A model generated the notes under the pieces. The model saw nothing but the letters and a program-made list of their open reading frames with translations. It was not told where the DNA came from and searched no databases. Made by a program: the position numbers and the translations under genes. From the NCBI GenBank assembly GCA_031551625.1, contig JAVBNJ010000010.1:1-17973 (forward strand): 17,973 bases of DNA, in the 5' to 3' direction. The DNA comes from JAVBNJ01 sp031551625 (GTDB taxonomy: Bacteria; Bacteroidota; Bacteroidia; Bacteroidales; UBA932). Below are positions 1 to 7,045 of this stretch, one piece after another. The number at the start of each line of letters is the position of its first letter. Position 1 is the first letter of the stretch.

Positions 1-826
1 AATCGGCATAAATTACATTGCCGGAGAGGTAAGCTAAAATTCCCAACGTGGTGCCGACAATAATGGAAACACCGGATGCCAAGCCATCCATGCCGTCGGT
101 GAGGTTTGCCCCATTCGACACGGCTGTTATAATCAACACGATGAGAAATGCATAAATCAGCCACGTTACTATGCAACCAAATGTACCGCCCCAGGGCGAC
201 AACCACGAATAGTTAAATTCATTTTCTTTCACAAACGGAATAGTTGTTTGTGTAGGGTTCTTAGTATCGCATACATACACGGTCTCAACGGTTCTGTCAT
301 TTCCGTTTATCACTTCTTCGTATGCATTCGGGGTTGTTTTAGCAACACGTTCGCGCACAATCACCTGGTTGCTGAAAAGCATGACAGTTGCCACAATCAG
401 ACCTAACCCCACTTGCCCGACAATTTTAAATTTACCGTGCAAGCCTGCTTTATTTTTCTTGAAAACCTTTATATAATCATCCAGAAAGCCAATAAAACCA
501 AGCCATACAGTGGTAATAATCATCAGCCATACATAAATATTTGTCAAATCACCAATAAGCAACATCGGCACCAAAATGGCTAAAAGAATAATGATACCGC
601 CCATTGTAGGCGTTCCCTTTTTCTGCATCTGCCCTTCCAAGCCAAGATCGCGGATTTCTTCACCAATTTGTTTGCGTTGCAGCACGCGAATAATATACTT
701 ACCAAAAATCCATGCAATCAACAGCGACAACACAATGGCTAACGCCGAGCGGAACGACAGGTATTGGAACAACCGTGCGCCCGGGAAGTCAAACTCTTTT
801 AAGTAATCAAATAAATGGTAGAGCAT
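1..826 (-). CDS. mraY: MraY, phospho-N-acetylmuramoyl-pentapeptide transferase (3' end outside window)
   Basis: Transfers phospho-MurNAc-pentapeptide from UDP to undecaprenyl phosphate, making lipid I at the inner face of the cytoplasmic membrane. The frame runs open from ATG at 826 to the left edge (about 275 codons, against roughly 400 in Bacteroidota homologues). Visible motifs are KKGTPTMGG (residues 69-77), the catalytic Asp pair in FLDDYIK (116-117), and NGANLTDGMDGLASG (237-251) with the second catalytic acidic cluster. Several hydrophobic membrane segments are clear. A hydrophilic stretch at about residues 155-205 between membrane segments is, from family knowledge, typical of Bacteroidota MraY. 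The start lies 7 bp after the murE stop, so the two are co-transcribed. Identification is firm; only the C-terminal part is missing. Confidence 0.97.
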   Translation of the reverse strand, partial: MLYHLFDYLKEFDFPGARLFQYLSFRSALAIVLSLLIAWIFGKYIIRVLQRKQIGEEIRDLGLEGQMQKKGTPTMGGIIILLAILVPMLLIGDLTNIYVWLMIITTVWLGFIGFLDDYIKVFKKNKAGLHGKFKIVGQVGLGLIVATVMLFSNQVIVRERVAKTTPNAYEEVINGNDRTVETVYVCDTKNPTQTTIPFVKENEFNYSWLSPWGGTFGCIVTWLIYAFLIVLIITAVSNGANLTDGMDGLASGVSIIVGTTLGILAYLSGNVIYAD

Positions 827-830
827 ATTA

Positions 831-858
831 GGTTTAAGGTTTAAGATTTAAGGTTTTA
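831..858. repeat. Degenerate tandem heptamer (GGTTTAA-like) over the murE stop
   Basis: About four head-to-tail units read ggtttaa, ggtttaa, gatttaa, ggttttaa on the plus strand. They encode the last MurE residues (LKTLNLKP), its stop codon, and the first bases of the murE-mraY gap. The repeat therefore forms the C-terminal tail of the enzyme. It looks like slippage-derived or invading simple repeat DNA that has been tolerated at a gene end. Confidence 0.7.
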
Positions 859-2300
859 AGTTCACGCATTACTACTTCTTTATCATCGAAGTGGTTCTTC
901 ACACCTTTAATTTCCTGATAGTTTTCGTGGCCTTTGCCGGCAAGTAAAATTATAGTTCCAGGTTGCGCCATCATCAACGCTGTGCGGATAGCCTCAAGTC
1001 GATCGACTATAAACAGCGACTTGGCGCGCTGCGCTGCATCCAAGCCTTCTTTCATATCGTCCAAAATATCTTGCGGTTCTTCGAAGCGCGGATTGTCTGA
1101 TGTAAAAATTGCTTTGTTGCCATTGTCCACTGCAATGCGCGCCATTACGGGGCGCTTGGTAGCATCACGATTGCCACCGCAACCTACCACGGTTATCAAA
1201 TGTTCGCCGCCACGACGGATTTCATTAATCGTGTTCATCACATTCTGCAATGCATCGGGCGTATGGGCGTAGTCAATTACTACGGTTATGTCATTGTTGC
1301 TGCGCACATATTCGAAACGTCCGGCCACGGGTTCCATAGCGCTCAGCAAGCGCAGTGTTTCGTCTTTGTCGATGTCCAGCAATTGGGCGGTAGCATACAC
1401 GGCCAATAAATTATAGGCGTTGAATGTTCCGATGAAGCGCGTCCAGAAATCAATGCCACTCAAGTTTAAATGCATCCCGTCGAACGAACTTTCAATCACT
1501 TTGCAATTAAAGTCGGCCAATGTTTTCAATGCATACGTTTTTACTTTTGCCACGGTATTTTGCACCATCACGCGGCCATTCTTATCGTCGATATTGGTCA
1601 ATGCAAACGCTGTGGCGGGCAAGTTGTCAAAAAATATTTTTTTTGCCTTGATATATTCTGCAAACGTTTTGTGATAGTCCAAATGGTCGTGCGTAATGTT
1701 GGAGAACAATGCGCCTGTGAAGTACAAGCCGGCAATGCGATGTTGCACAATAGCATGCGAACTCACTTCCATGAAGCAATACGTGCAACCCGCTGCCACC
1801 ATTTTTGCCAACAATGCATTTAATGTAATAGCATCGGGCGTAGTGTGTGTAGCGGGTACTTCTTCGGTGTCGACGTAGTTCGTAACCGTCGATAGCAAAC
1901 CAACTTTGTTGCCCAACGCACGGAACAAGCGGTACAGCAATGTTACCGTAGTTGTTTTGCCATTGGTTCCGGTAATGCCCACCAGCTTTAACTGCTGCGA
2001 AGGATTGCCGTAGAAAGCAGATGCGAGTTGTCCCATCGTAGCGTGGCTGTCTTTTACCACTATATAACTAATTTTTTCGTTGAGTGTTGTTGGCAATTTT
2101 TCGCACACCACTGCCACGGCGCCACGCGCAATGGCATCGTCGATATATTTGTGGCCGTCGGCTTTTTCGCCACGCAAAGCGAAAAACAGTTGCCCGCTCT
2201 CCACTACCTGCGAGTTAAACCCCAACGAGGTTACTTCCACTTGCATAGAACCTTTTACGTCCAACGGTTTTATTGCTTCTATAAGTTTTGCTAATAGCAT
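834..2300 (-). CDS. murE: MurE, UDP-MurNAc-L-Ala-D-Glu ligase (meso-diaminopimelate type)
   Basis: Cytoplasmic Mur ligase adding the third peptide residue to UDP-MurNAc-L-Ala-D-Glu using ATP. It has 488 residues, normal for MurE. The ATP-binding loop GTNGKTT is at 111-117, HDHLDYH at 204-210, the lysine that is carbamylated in the family lies in YIKAKK (217-222), and YAHTPD is at 344-349. The DNPR motif at 402-405 is the established signature for meso-diaminopimelate rather than lysine. Together these imply a DAP-type Gram-negative peptidoglycan. The gene starts 33 bp after the ftsI stop in the dcw operon. The last residues are encoded by a tandem heptamer repeat, so the extreme C-terminus is probably not conserved. 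Identification is firm. Confidence 0.98.
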   Translation of the reverse strand: MLLAKLIEAIKPLDVKGSMQVEVTSLGFNSQVVESGQLFFALRGEKADGHKYIDDAIARGAVAVVCEKLPTTLNEKISYIVVKDSHATMGQLASAFYGNPSQQLKLVGITGTNGKTTTVTLLYRLFRALGNKVGLLSTVTNYVDTEEVPATHTTPDAITLNALLAKMVAAGCTYCFMEVSSHAIVQHRIAGLYFTGALFSNITHDHLDYHKTFAEYIKAKKIFFDNLPATAFALTNIDDKNGRVMVQNTVAKVKTYALKTLADFNCKVIESSFDGMHLNLSGIDFWTRFIGTFNAYNLLAVYATAQLLDIDKDETLRLLSAMEPVAGRFEYVRSNNDITVVIDYAHTPDALQNVMNTINEIRRGGEHLITVVGCGGNRDATKRPVMARIAVDNGNKAIFTSDNPRFEEPQDILDDMKEGLDAAQRAKSLFIVDRLEAIRTALMMAQPGTIILLAGKGHENYQEIKGVKNHFDDKEVVMRELKTLNLKP

Positions 2301-2333
2301 AATTTTTTGTTACCTAATTTTCTAGTTTATCAA

Positions 2334-4445
2334 CTATGTTCCTAGTTCCAAATATATTGATTGCCCTTTAGCCACCGGCGAACCGGCTTCAATTGACTGC
2401 CGCAGCACGCGCCCCTTACCGGAGAACGACACTTGCAAATCGATATTTTCCAAAAGGAACAATGCATCTTTCAATCCCATGTTCACTACCGAGGGTACTG
2501 TTTTGTTGGAAGTGTTTTTTGCTACTTCTTCCACATAAGTCTCGTTACGCGACACGCCCACCCATTGCACATCTTTTGAGAGGCGTTTCGAGGGAATGTC
2601 CAATTCACGCAACACTTCATCGACTTCCGATTTTTTGCCGCCTTTTACCAGCGGCATGTTGTCGAGCTTGTCGACATTGGCTTGCGCATTGGCCGGCCAA
2701 TCGCTGTTAGCCACATAGAGCTTATCGGCAATTTGTTTGAACACCGGCGCTGCCCACGTTCCTCCGTAGAAGTTTGCCAGTGTTTCTTCAGAATACAATA
2801 CCACTATTGCCGTGTAGCGTGGCGCCTCGGCAGGAAAAAACCCCACGAACGATGCCTGGTGTTTCTTCAATCCGTATCTGTCGTATTTGCCATTGCTCAA
2901 CAGCAAGCGCGAGGTGCCTGTTTTTCCGGCAATGTTGTAGCGCGGATCGTCAATGGCTTTGGCTGTTCCTTTCTCTACCACCGCACGCAGGGCCGTACGC
3001 ACTTCTTTCAACACTGTAGGCGAACAGATGGAACTGCTGATTACCTCCGTGCCGAATGTCCGCTGAACGGCTCCACTCTTTGTTTGGATGGTTGTCACAA
3101 ATTTCGGTTTCACCATTTTTCCGTTATTGGCTACCGCATTGTAGAACGTAAGCGTGTGCATGGGTGTGAGCGTTACTTCATAGCCCATCGCCATCATTGG
3201 AAGTGAGAGACCGCTCCACGATTTATCACCGGGATAGTTCATGCGCGGGCTCACTTCGCCGTTGATTTGTAGGCCCAGTGGCTTGTTTAAGTTCATGGCA
3301 AACAGCCGGTCTACAAACTGTTTTTCTTTTCCCTTGGCGTAAAATTGTACGGCAGTCTTAGCAAAGCCCACATTCGACGATTGTTCCAACACCGCTTGCA
3401 TCGGAATAGTAGTAAGGCCTTTGTGCGAATCACTAAATACTTTATTATAGTATTGCCAACTGCCATTTTCGCAATTCACGGGCGTTTGCAGCGTCACATA
3501 ATTATCTTCGAGCAACGATATCAACGTCGCCAACTTAAAGGTGGAGCCGGGTTCCGTAGCCCAGCCGATGGCGTAGTTGAACGACTCGTCATAGCTGCCG
3601 TCGTTGTTGCGCTTCATGTTGGCAATAGCGCGAATTTCGCCGGTAGCAGTTTCCATCACAATAGCCGTACCTGCTTCAAACACCGGCTTCTCAACGAGCA
3701 GTCCGCGTAATGCGGTTTCCGCAGCATCCTGAATATCTACGTCAAGCGTGGTTACCACATCAAGTCCATCGTGTGGTTCCTTGTCGACATCGCTATTCAC
3801 AGGCATCCAGTCGCCACCCGGCAGGCGTTGCACCATGCGCTTCCCGGGCGTTCCGCGCAAGTAACTGTCAAAAGCATCTTCGATACCCACACCCACGCCT
3901 TCGGTATTCTGCCAGCCGATGGTACGGTAGGCTAAGCGATTATATGGATTCTTGCGTTGGCTTTTTTGTTCGGCTACCAGTCCGCCTTTGTTTTGCCCGA
4001 GGTTGAATAGCGGTAATTTTTTAATTTGTTGCAACTCGGTATAGTTTACCAAACGGCTGCTTATCTTTTTGTACTTATTGCCTTTTTTGCGGTCGCGAAC
4101 GAGTTCGGCTTTATACTGCTCAGCCGATTTGTCTTTAAAAAAATTAGACAAACCCACTGCCAATGGACCGACATATTTGTTGAAGGTGGTATCGTGCGCC
4201 ACTGTGCAGTCAAGGCGCAGTTCGTAATAAGGGAGTGAAATGGCCAGCACACGGCCATCATGAGCTAGAATATTGCCGCGCAATGCCGGCAAATCTTCTT
4301 CCTTGAAACTTACTTTCTGCCCGTCTTCCTTCAGTTCGCGGTTGAACTGCAAACGCACAATCTGGCCCACTATAGCCACACCTAATAGCACCACAAGCCA
4401 ATAGACAAGGCCTATACGTTTTATTATGTGTTTGTGCTCGCTCAT
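2334..4445 (-). CDS. ftsI: FtsI-type class B penicillin-binding protein with C-terminal PASTA domain
   Basis: Septal peptidoglycan transpeptidase anchored in the inner membrane, acting with FtsW in the divisome. It has 703 residues. One N-terminal membrane segment lies at about 11-32. The PBP dimerisation domain covers about 55-220. The transpeptidase domain carries the catalytic motif STFK (301-304), SSN (356-358) and KTG (508-510). A PASTA-like module occupies about residues 640-702, starting near VPSVVNMGLKDAL. PASTA tails on this protein are common in Bacteroidota but absent in E. coli FtsI. It lies 4 bp after the ftsL-like gene and before murE, the standard dcw order. All catalytic residues are present. 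Assignment is firm from motifs and context. Confidence 0.97.
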   Translation of the reverse strand: MSEHKHIIKRIGLVYWLVVLLGVAIVGQIVRLQFNRELKEDGQKVSFKEEDLPALRGNILAHDGRVLAISLPYYELRLDCTVAHDTTFNKYVGPLAVGLSNFFKDKSAEQYKAELVRDRKKGNKYKKISSRLVNYTELQQIKKLPLFNLGQNKGGLVAEQKSQRKNPYNRLAYRTIGWQNTEGVGVGIEDAFDSYLRGTPGKRMVQRLPGGDWMPVNSDVDKEPHDGLDVVTTLDVDIQDAAETALRGLLVEKPVFEAGTAIVMETATGEIRAIANMKRNNDGSYDESFNYAIGWATEPGSTFKLATLISLLEDNYVTLQTPVNCENGSWQYYNKVFSDSHKGLTTIPMQAVLEQSSNVGFAKTAVQFYAKGKEKQFVDRLFAMNLNKPLGLQINGEVSPRMNYPGDKSWSGLSLPMMAMGYEVTLTPMHTLTFYNAVANNGKMVKPKFVTTIQTKSGAVQRTFGTEVISSSICSPTVLKEVRTALRAVVEKGTAKAIDDPRYNIAGKTGTSRLLLSNGKYDRYGLKKHQASFVGFFPAEAPRYTAIVVLYSEETLANFYGGTWAAPVFKQIADKLYVANSDWPANAQANVDKLDNMPLVKGGKKSEVDEVLRELDIPSKRLSKDVQWVGVSRNETYVEEVAKNTSNKTVPSVVNMGLKDALFLLENIDLQVSFSGKGRVLRQSIEAGSPVAKGQSIYLELGT

Positions 4446-4449
4446 ACAA

Positions 4450-4788
4450 TTATTTTATTCTTTTCGGTGGCGCTTTAGGCGCTGCTACCGTTGTAATGCC
4501 GCGTTCGCGCAACATGCGCGATACTTCGGATTGTTTACTCATGCGCATTAGCTCCGACGATTTGGTGGCATACTCTGCTTGCAAGTTCTTTACCTCGCGC
4601 TCGGTACGCCGCACCTGGCGTACAGTATCGGCCATCATGTAGTGGAATGCAATGTATATTATCGCCAATCCCACCAAAAAAAGTAAATACCGCCACTGTT
4701 TGGTGATCACATCACTCAACAGTACATTGCCCGAAAACACGCTACGGATAATGGTTCCTCGTTCTTTATTTTTCTTTTCCTTCGCCAT
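4450..4788 (-). CDS. ftsL: FtsL-like divisome protein
   Basis: Small bitopic membrane protein of 112 residues. It has a basic cytoplasmic N-terminus (MAKEKKNKERG), one membrane segment at about 34-52, and a predicted coiled coil at about 55-90 rich in charged heptads (RRTEREVKNLQAEYATK). This is the architecture of FtsL, which bridges FtsQ/FtsB and the FtsWI synthase. Sequence conservation in this family is very low, so the call rests on size, topology and position between rsmH and ftsI. The ATG directly follows the rsmH stop with no gap, and its own stop is 4 bp before ftsI, indicating tight translational coupling. In Bacteroidota the product is often annotated only as an FtsL-like protein. 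Confidence 0.88.
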   Translation of the reverse strand: MAKEKKNKERGTIIRSVFSGNVLLSDVITKQWRYLLFLVGLAIIYIAFHYMMADTVRQVRRTEREVKNLQAEYATKSSELMRMSKQSEVSRMLRERGITTVAAPKAPPKRIK

Positions 4789-5691
4789 TTATTTCATTTC
4801 TACAACACGCAATTTTGCACTGCGCGCGCGGGTGTTGCGCTGTATTTCTTCTTCGGACGGAGCAACTGCCTTTTTAGTTATAACTATAAACGGCGTTTGC
4901 TCGTTTCCGTAAAAATCTTTTTCCACTTTTCCTTCGACATTGCCGGTGCGCATAAAATTTTTCACCATGCGGTCTTCCAACGAGTGGTAGGTAATAACCG
5001 ACAAGCGGGCAGCGGGTTTCAGGAGTTTCAACGATTGAATCAATAATTGCTCCAGCGCCTGCATTTCGGTATTCACTTCAATACGCAATGCCTGAAAAAT
5101 TTTTGCCAAATATTTATGTTCCGCCAACTTTGGCATACATGGGCGAACGGCTTCTACCAATGCACCAATGGTTTCGAGTGGTTGCTCATTGCGCCGCGCA
5201 ATGATGTAGCGCACTACTTTCGGCGTGTTCTCCACTTCGCCGTATAATTTAAAAATGCGCTGCAAGTCCTGCTCGCTGTAAGTGTTTACTACCTTTGCGG
5301 CCGTGAGGTCCGACTGCTGGTTCATGCGCATGTCGAGCGCCGCTTCGAAGCGGAACGAGAAACCGCGTTCAGCTGTATCGAATTGATACGACGACACTCC
5401 GAGATCGGCCAGAATACCGTCGACCTGCCGTATGCCCTCGTAACGCAAGAGGTTGCGGATGTAGCGGAAATTATTGCGGATAAGAGTAAACCTTTTATCT
5501 TTTATAGCGTTGGCTGCGGCATCAGCATCGCGGTCGAACGCTACGAGGCGGCCTTTGCTACCCAATCTGTTCAGTATTTCGCGGGAATGTCCACCACCAC
5601 CAAACGTCACGTCGACATACGTGCCGCCGGGCTTCACACAAAGCGCATCAATGCTTTCGTGCAATAATACCGGAGTGTGATAAATAGACAT
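4789..5691 (-). CDS. rsmH: RsmH (MraW), 16S rRNA m4C1402 N4-methyltransferase
   Basis: S-adenosylmethionine-dependent methyltransferase that modifies C1402 in the decoding centre of 16S rRNA. It has 300 residues, the usual length. The N-terminus YHTPVLLHE (4-12) and the SAM-binding FGGGGHS (30-36) are typical, followed by the acidic FDRDADA. The middle motif ILADLGVSSYQ and the C-terminal VITYHSLEDRMVK are also classic RsmH signatures. It abuts ftsL. In most genomes it directly follows mraZ; here an extra gene flanked by inverted repeats separates them by about 450 bp. The start ATG at 5691 is immediately next to the left inverted repeat. Identification is firm. Confidence 0.98.
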   Translation of the reverse strand: MSIYHTPVLLHESIDALCVKPGGTYVDVTFGGGGHSREILNRLGSKGRLVAFDRDADAAANAIKDKRFTLIRNNFRYIRNLLRYEGIRQVDGILADLGVSSYQFDTAERGFSFRFEAALDMRMNQQSDLTAAKVVNTYSEQDLQRIFKLYGEVENTPKVVRYIIARRNEQPLETIGALVEAVRPCMPKLAEHKYLAKIFQALRIEVNTEMQALEQLLIQSLKLLKPAARLSVITYHSLEDRMVKNFMRTGNVEGKVEKDFYGNEQTPFIVITKKAVAPSEEEIQRNTRARSAKLRVVEMK

Positions 5692-5694
5692 AAA

Positions 5695-5720
5695 TTAGAA
5701 TTTAAAAATCAGAAATTAGA
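5695..5720. repeat. Left arm of 26-bp inverted repeat flanking the four-helix-bundle gene
   Basis: On the minus strand this arm reads TCTAATTTCTGATTT, then TTA, then AATTCTAA. The right arm at 6106-6131 reads on the plus strand TCTAATTTCTGATTT, then CAG, then AATTCTAA. The arms match at 23 or more of 26 positions in inverted orientation and bracket exactly one gene. The left arm begins 3 bp upstream of the rsmH start codon. Confidence 0.8.
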
Positions 5721-5725
5721 GCTAT

Positions 5726-6085
5726 TTATTGCTTGTTTGTTCCTTTTGTGGTAAGGATAGTGCTGTTTACAATTTTTAAAATTTCTTCCGCATCGGCATA
5801 TATACTTTCAAACATTTTTTTATCAATATATTCTGTGGCATATAATACTTCAAACCAAAACATTGTTTCGTCACATTCTTTTCTAACAATTCCTAGCTTA
5901 TGAACAAAATCCATCCTGCTTTCAGCACTACGGGCTTCTCTACTATTTGCACCTACAGAAGTTCCTGCTTTCAGCATTTGCTTGCTCATTACAAATTCTT
6001 TCTTCTCTTCCACAAGATATTTGTATAACTTTACACATCGTACAGCAAATGCAAATGTTTTTTCCAGCAAAATATTTTTTTTCAT
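5726..6085 (-). CDS. Four-helix bundle protein (S23/IVS-encoded type)
   Basis: A 119-residue protein of the four helix bundle family known from 23S rRNA intervening sequences (S23, TIGR02436-like). Recognisable features are the N-terminal EKTFAFAVRCVKLYKYL, then LKAGTSVGANSREARSAES at about residues 38-56, and DFVHKLGIVRKECDETMFWFEVL after it. All four segments look helical and amphipathic. The molecular function of the family is not established; related Avd proteins bind nucleic acid. The gene is noticeably more A+T rich than its dcw neighbours and separates mraZ from rsmH, which normally touch. It is bracketed by 26-bp inverted repeats, so insertion as a small cassette is likely. Family call is good; any function is unknown. 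Confidence 0.88.
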   Translation of the reverse strand: MKKNILLEKTFAFAVRCVKLYKYLVEEKKEFVMSKQMLKAGTSVGANSREARSAESRMDFVHKLGIVRKECDETMFWFEVLYATEYIDKKMFESIYADAEEILKIVNSTILTTKGTNKQ

Positions 6086-6105
6086 AACAAGATGGTCTTT
6101 GTATT

Positions 6106-6131
6106 TCTAATTTCTGATTTCAGAATTCTAA
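6106..6131. repeat. Right arm of 26-bp inverted repeat flanking the four-helix-bundle gene
   Basis: Inverted partner of 5695-5720, differing mainly at the central three bases. It lies 13 bp downstream of the mraZ stop and 20 bp upstream of the four-helix-bundle start. No clear target-site duplication is visible outside the two arms. Confidence 0.8.
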
Positions 6132-6144
6132 TTTCAAACCTGCA

Positions 6145-6588
6145 CTAGCCTAAAATTTTCTCAGCCGAAGCTGCTATTTCGTCTTCGTGCGTGCGTTCGG
6201 GACGGTGTTCTTTAGCCCAAATTTCAATCTGGTAATCTTCGGCAGCAAAAACTACTTCTTTAGTTATGCCAATCATGTCGAGCAAGTAGCGCGGAATTAA
6301 TATGCGCCCCGTTTTTTCGTCGGGCACCACCTCCGCACGGTCACGCGTATAGTCGCGCCAAAATTGATTGTGCTCGCGGTTGAACGGATTGAGTTTGGCT
6401 TTCACCGCTTCGGCTTGGCGCTCCCACTCTTGCAGCGAACACATCACCAAACAGCGATCGAACACGTGCTTTTTCACCACGTACCGTGTTTCGTCGGCGG
6501 CCGCCTGGGCGCGGAATTCCGAAGGAAAAATCAGACGGCCTTTGTCGTCCAATTTTCCGGTATATTCGCCTATGAAATGTGTTGCCAT
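6145..6588 (-). CDS. mraZ: MraZ, transcriptional regulator of the dcw cluster
   Basis: A 147-residue DNA-binding protein with two AbrB/SpoVT-like swapped-hairpin halves. Half one has the DKGRLIFPSEFR motif (about 15-26). Half two has the matching EKTGRILIPRYLL (about 91-103). MraZ forms a ring-shaped oligomer and represses its own operon by binding short repeats upstream. It is the first gene of the dcw cluster, as usual. Four TGG repeats with a 10-bp period lie about 40-75 bp upstream of the ATG at 6588 and are the probable operator. The C-terminal tail (HRPERTHEDEIAASAEKILG) is charged and not diagnostic. Identification is firm. Confidence 0.97.
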   Translation of the reverse strand: MATHFIGEYTGKLDDKGRLIFPSEFRAQAAADETRYVVKKHVFDRCLVMCSLQEWERQAEAVKAKLNPFNREHNQFWRDYTRDRAEVVPDEKTGRILIPRYLLDMIGITKEVVFAAEDYQIEIWAKEHRPERTHEDEIAASAEKILG

Positions 6589-6611
6589 GGATTGCGTACT
6601 TAATTCTTATG

Positions 6612-6619
6612 CAAAATTA
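6612..6619 (-). promoter_or_regulatory. Probable -7 box of the mraZ/dcw promoter
   Basis: The minus strand reads TAATTTTG, matching the Bacteroidota -7 consensus TAnnTTTG. It lies 23 bp upstream of the mraZ start. No good TTTG -33 box is seen at the expected distance; the MraZ-type repeats occupy that area. Confidence 0.5.
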
Positions 6620-6630
6620 CGTATTTTATT

Positions 6631-6667
6631 CCATTTAACGCCACTTTCTTCCACTTCTCTCCACTCA
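6631..6667 (-). promoter_or_regulatory. MraZ-box array: four TGG repeats at 10-bp period
   Basis: Plus-strand CCA occurs at 6631, 6641, 6651 and 6661, exactly 10 bp apart. On the minus strand the units read GAGTGG, GAAGTGG, AAAGTGG and AAATGG, each separated by about 3 bp. Known MraZ operators are three or four short repeats (TGGG-type in E. coli, AAAGTG[G/T] in Mollicutes) with the same 10-bp period. Position upstream of mraZ supports autoregulation. Confidence 0.75.
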
Positions 6668-6818
6668 AGTTTTTAACCTTACCTGTTAATATCACCAAAG
6701 AATTGATCTTAAAAAATTGATTTATAATTAAATATAGTGTTTAAAAAGATATTAACAATCAGAATTTTAGGTTCCAAATAATCAACTTTCCCCGAAAATT
6801 GCTTACATTCCCGACAAT

Positions 6819-6849
6819 TTTGTAAATACAAGAAAAACAACTACCTTTG
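6819..6849 (+). promoter_or_regulatory. Bacteroidota-type promoter for the 52-residue ORF
   Basis: TTTG at 6819-6822 and TACCTTTG at 6842-6849 are separated by 19 bp, a full match to TTTG-N19-21-TAnnTTTG. Transcription should begin near 6855, giving a leader of only about 20 nt before the ATG at 6875. Confidence 0.75.
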
Positions 6850-6850
6850 T

Positions 6851-6876
6851 ATAATTCTATTCCATAATAGAATTAT
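6851..6876 (+). promoter_or_regulatory. Perfect 10-bp inverted repeat over transcription start and start codon
   Basis: ATAATTCTAT (6851-6860) and ATAGAATTAT (6867-6876) are perfect reverse complements with a 6-bp spacer. The right arm ends in the first two bases of the ATG at 6875. It may be an operator, a hairpin hiding the start codon, or both. Confidence 0.7.
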
Positions 6877-7033
6877 GAAAAACAGTACCACAAATAATCA
6901 CTCAAAAACGAGCGTAGTCGCTGCCGTAAAAAAAATAATAGCGGATAAGACCGAGTGGATAGATTGTGTTCGTGAAAACAAACCTCTTTCATCTCTGAAG
7001 GAGAAAGGTATTATCTTATCAAAATTAGGATAA
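6875..7033 (+). CDS. Small orphan protein, 52 residues, upstream partner of the frameshifted gene
   Basis: The ORF encodes a hydrophilic protein with no signal peptide or membrane segment. It has a polar N-terminus (MKNSTTNNHSKTS), a helix-like basic stretch (VVAAVKKIIADKTEW), then IDCVRENKPLSSLKEKGI and a short tail ILSKLG. I do not recognise a named family, though similar short proteins with a WxDCVRxxxPLxxLxxKGI pattern seem to occur in Bacteroidota. Support for its being real is a full promoter match with 19-bp spacing, an inverted repeat at its start, and a second gene beginning 12 bp downstream. The small size, gene pairing and palindromic control region resemble a toxin-antitoxin operon, but this is inference. 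No function is claimed. Confidence 0.65.
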   Translation: MKNSTTNNHSKTSVVAAVKKIIADKTEWIDCVRENKPLSSLKEKGIILSKLG

Positions 7034-7045
7034 TATTGGCTTCCC

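Noticed and set aside
2682..3206. Plus-strand ORF of 174 codons opposite ftsI
   Set aside because: It lies wholly within the firm ftsI coding region on the other strand, has low-complexity Cys/His/Arg-rich composition and no promoter or recognisable domain.
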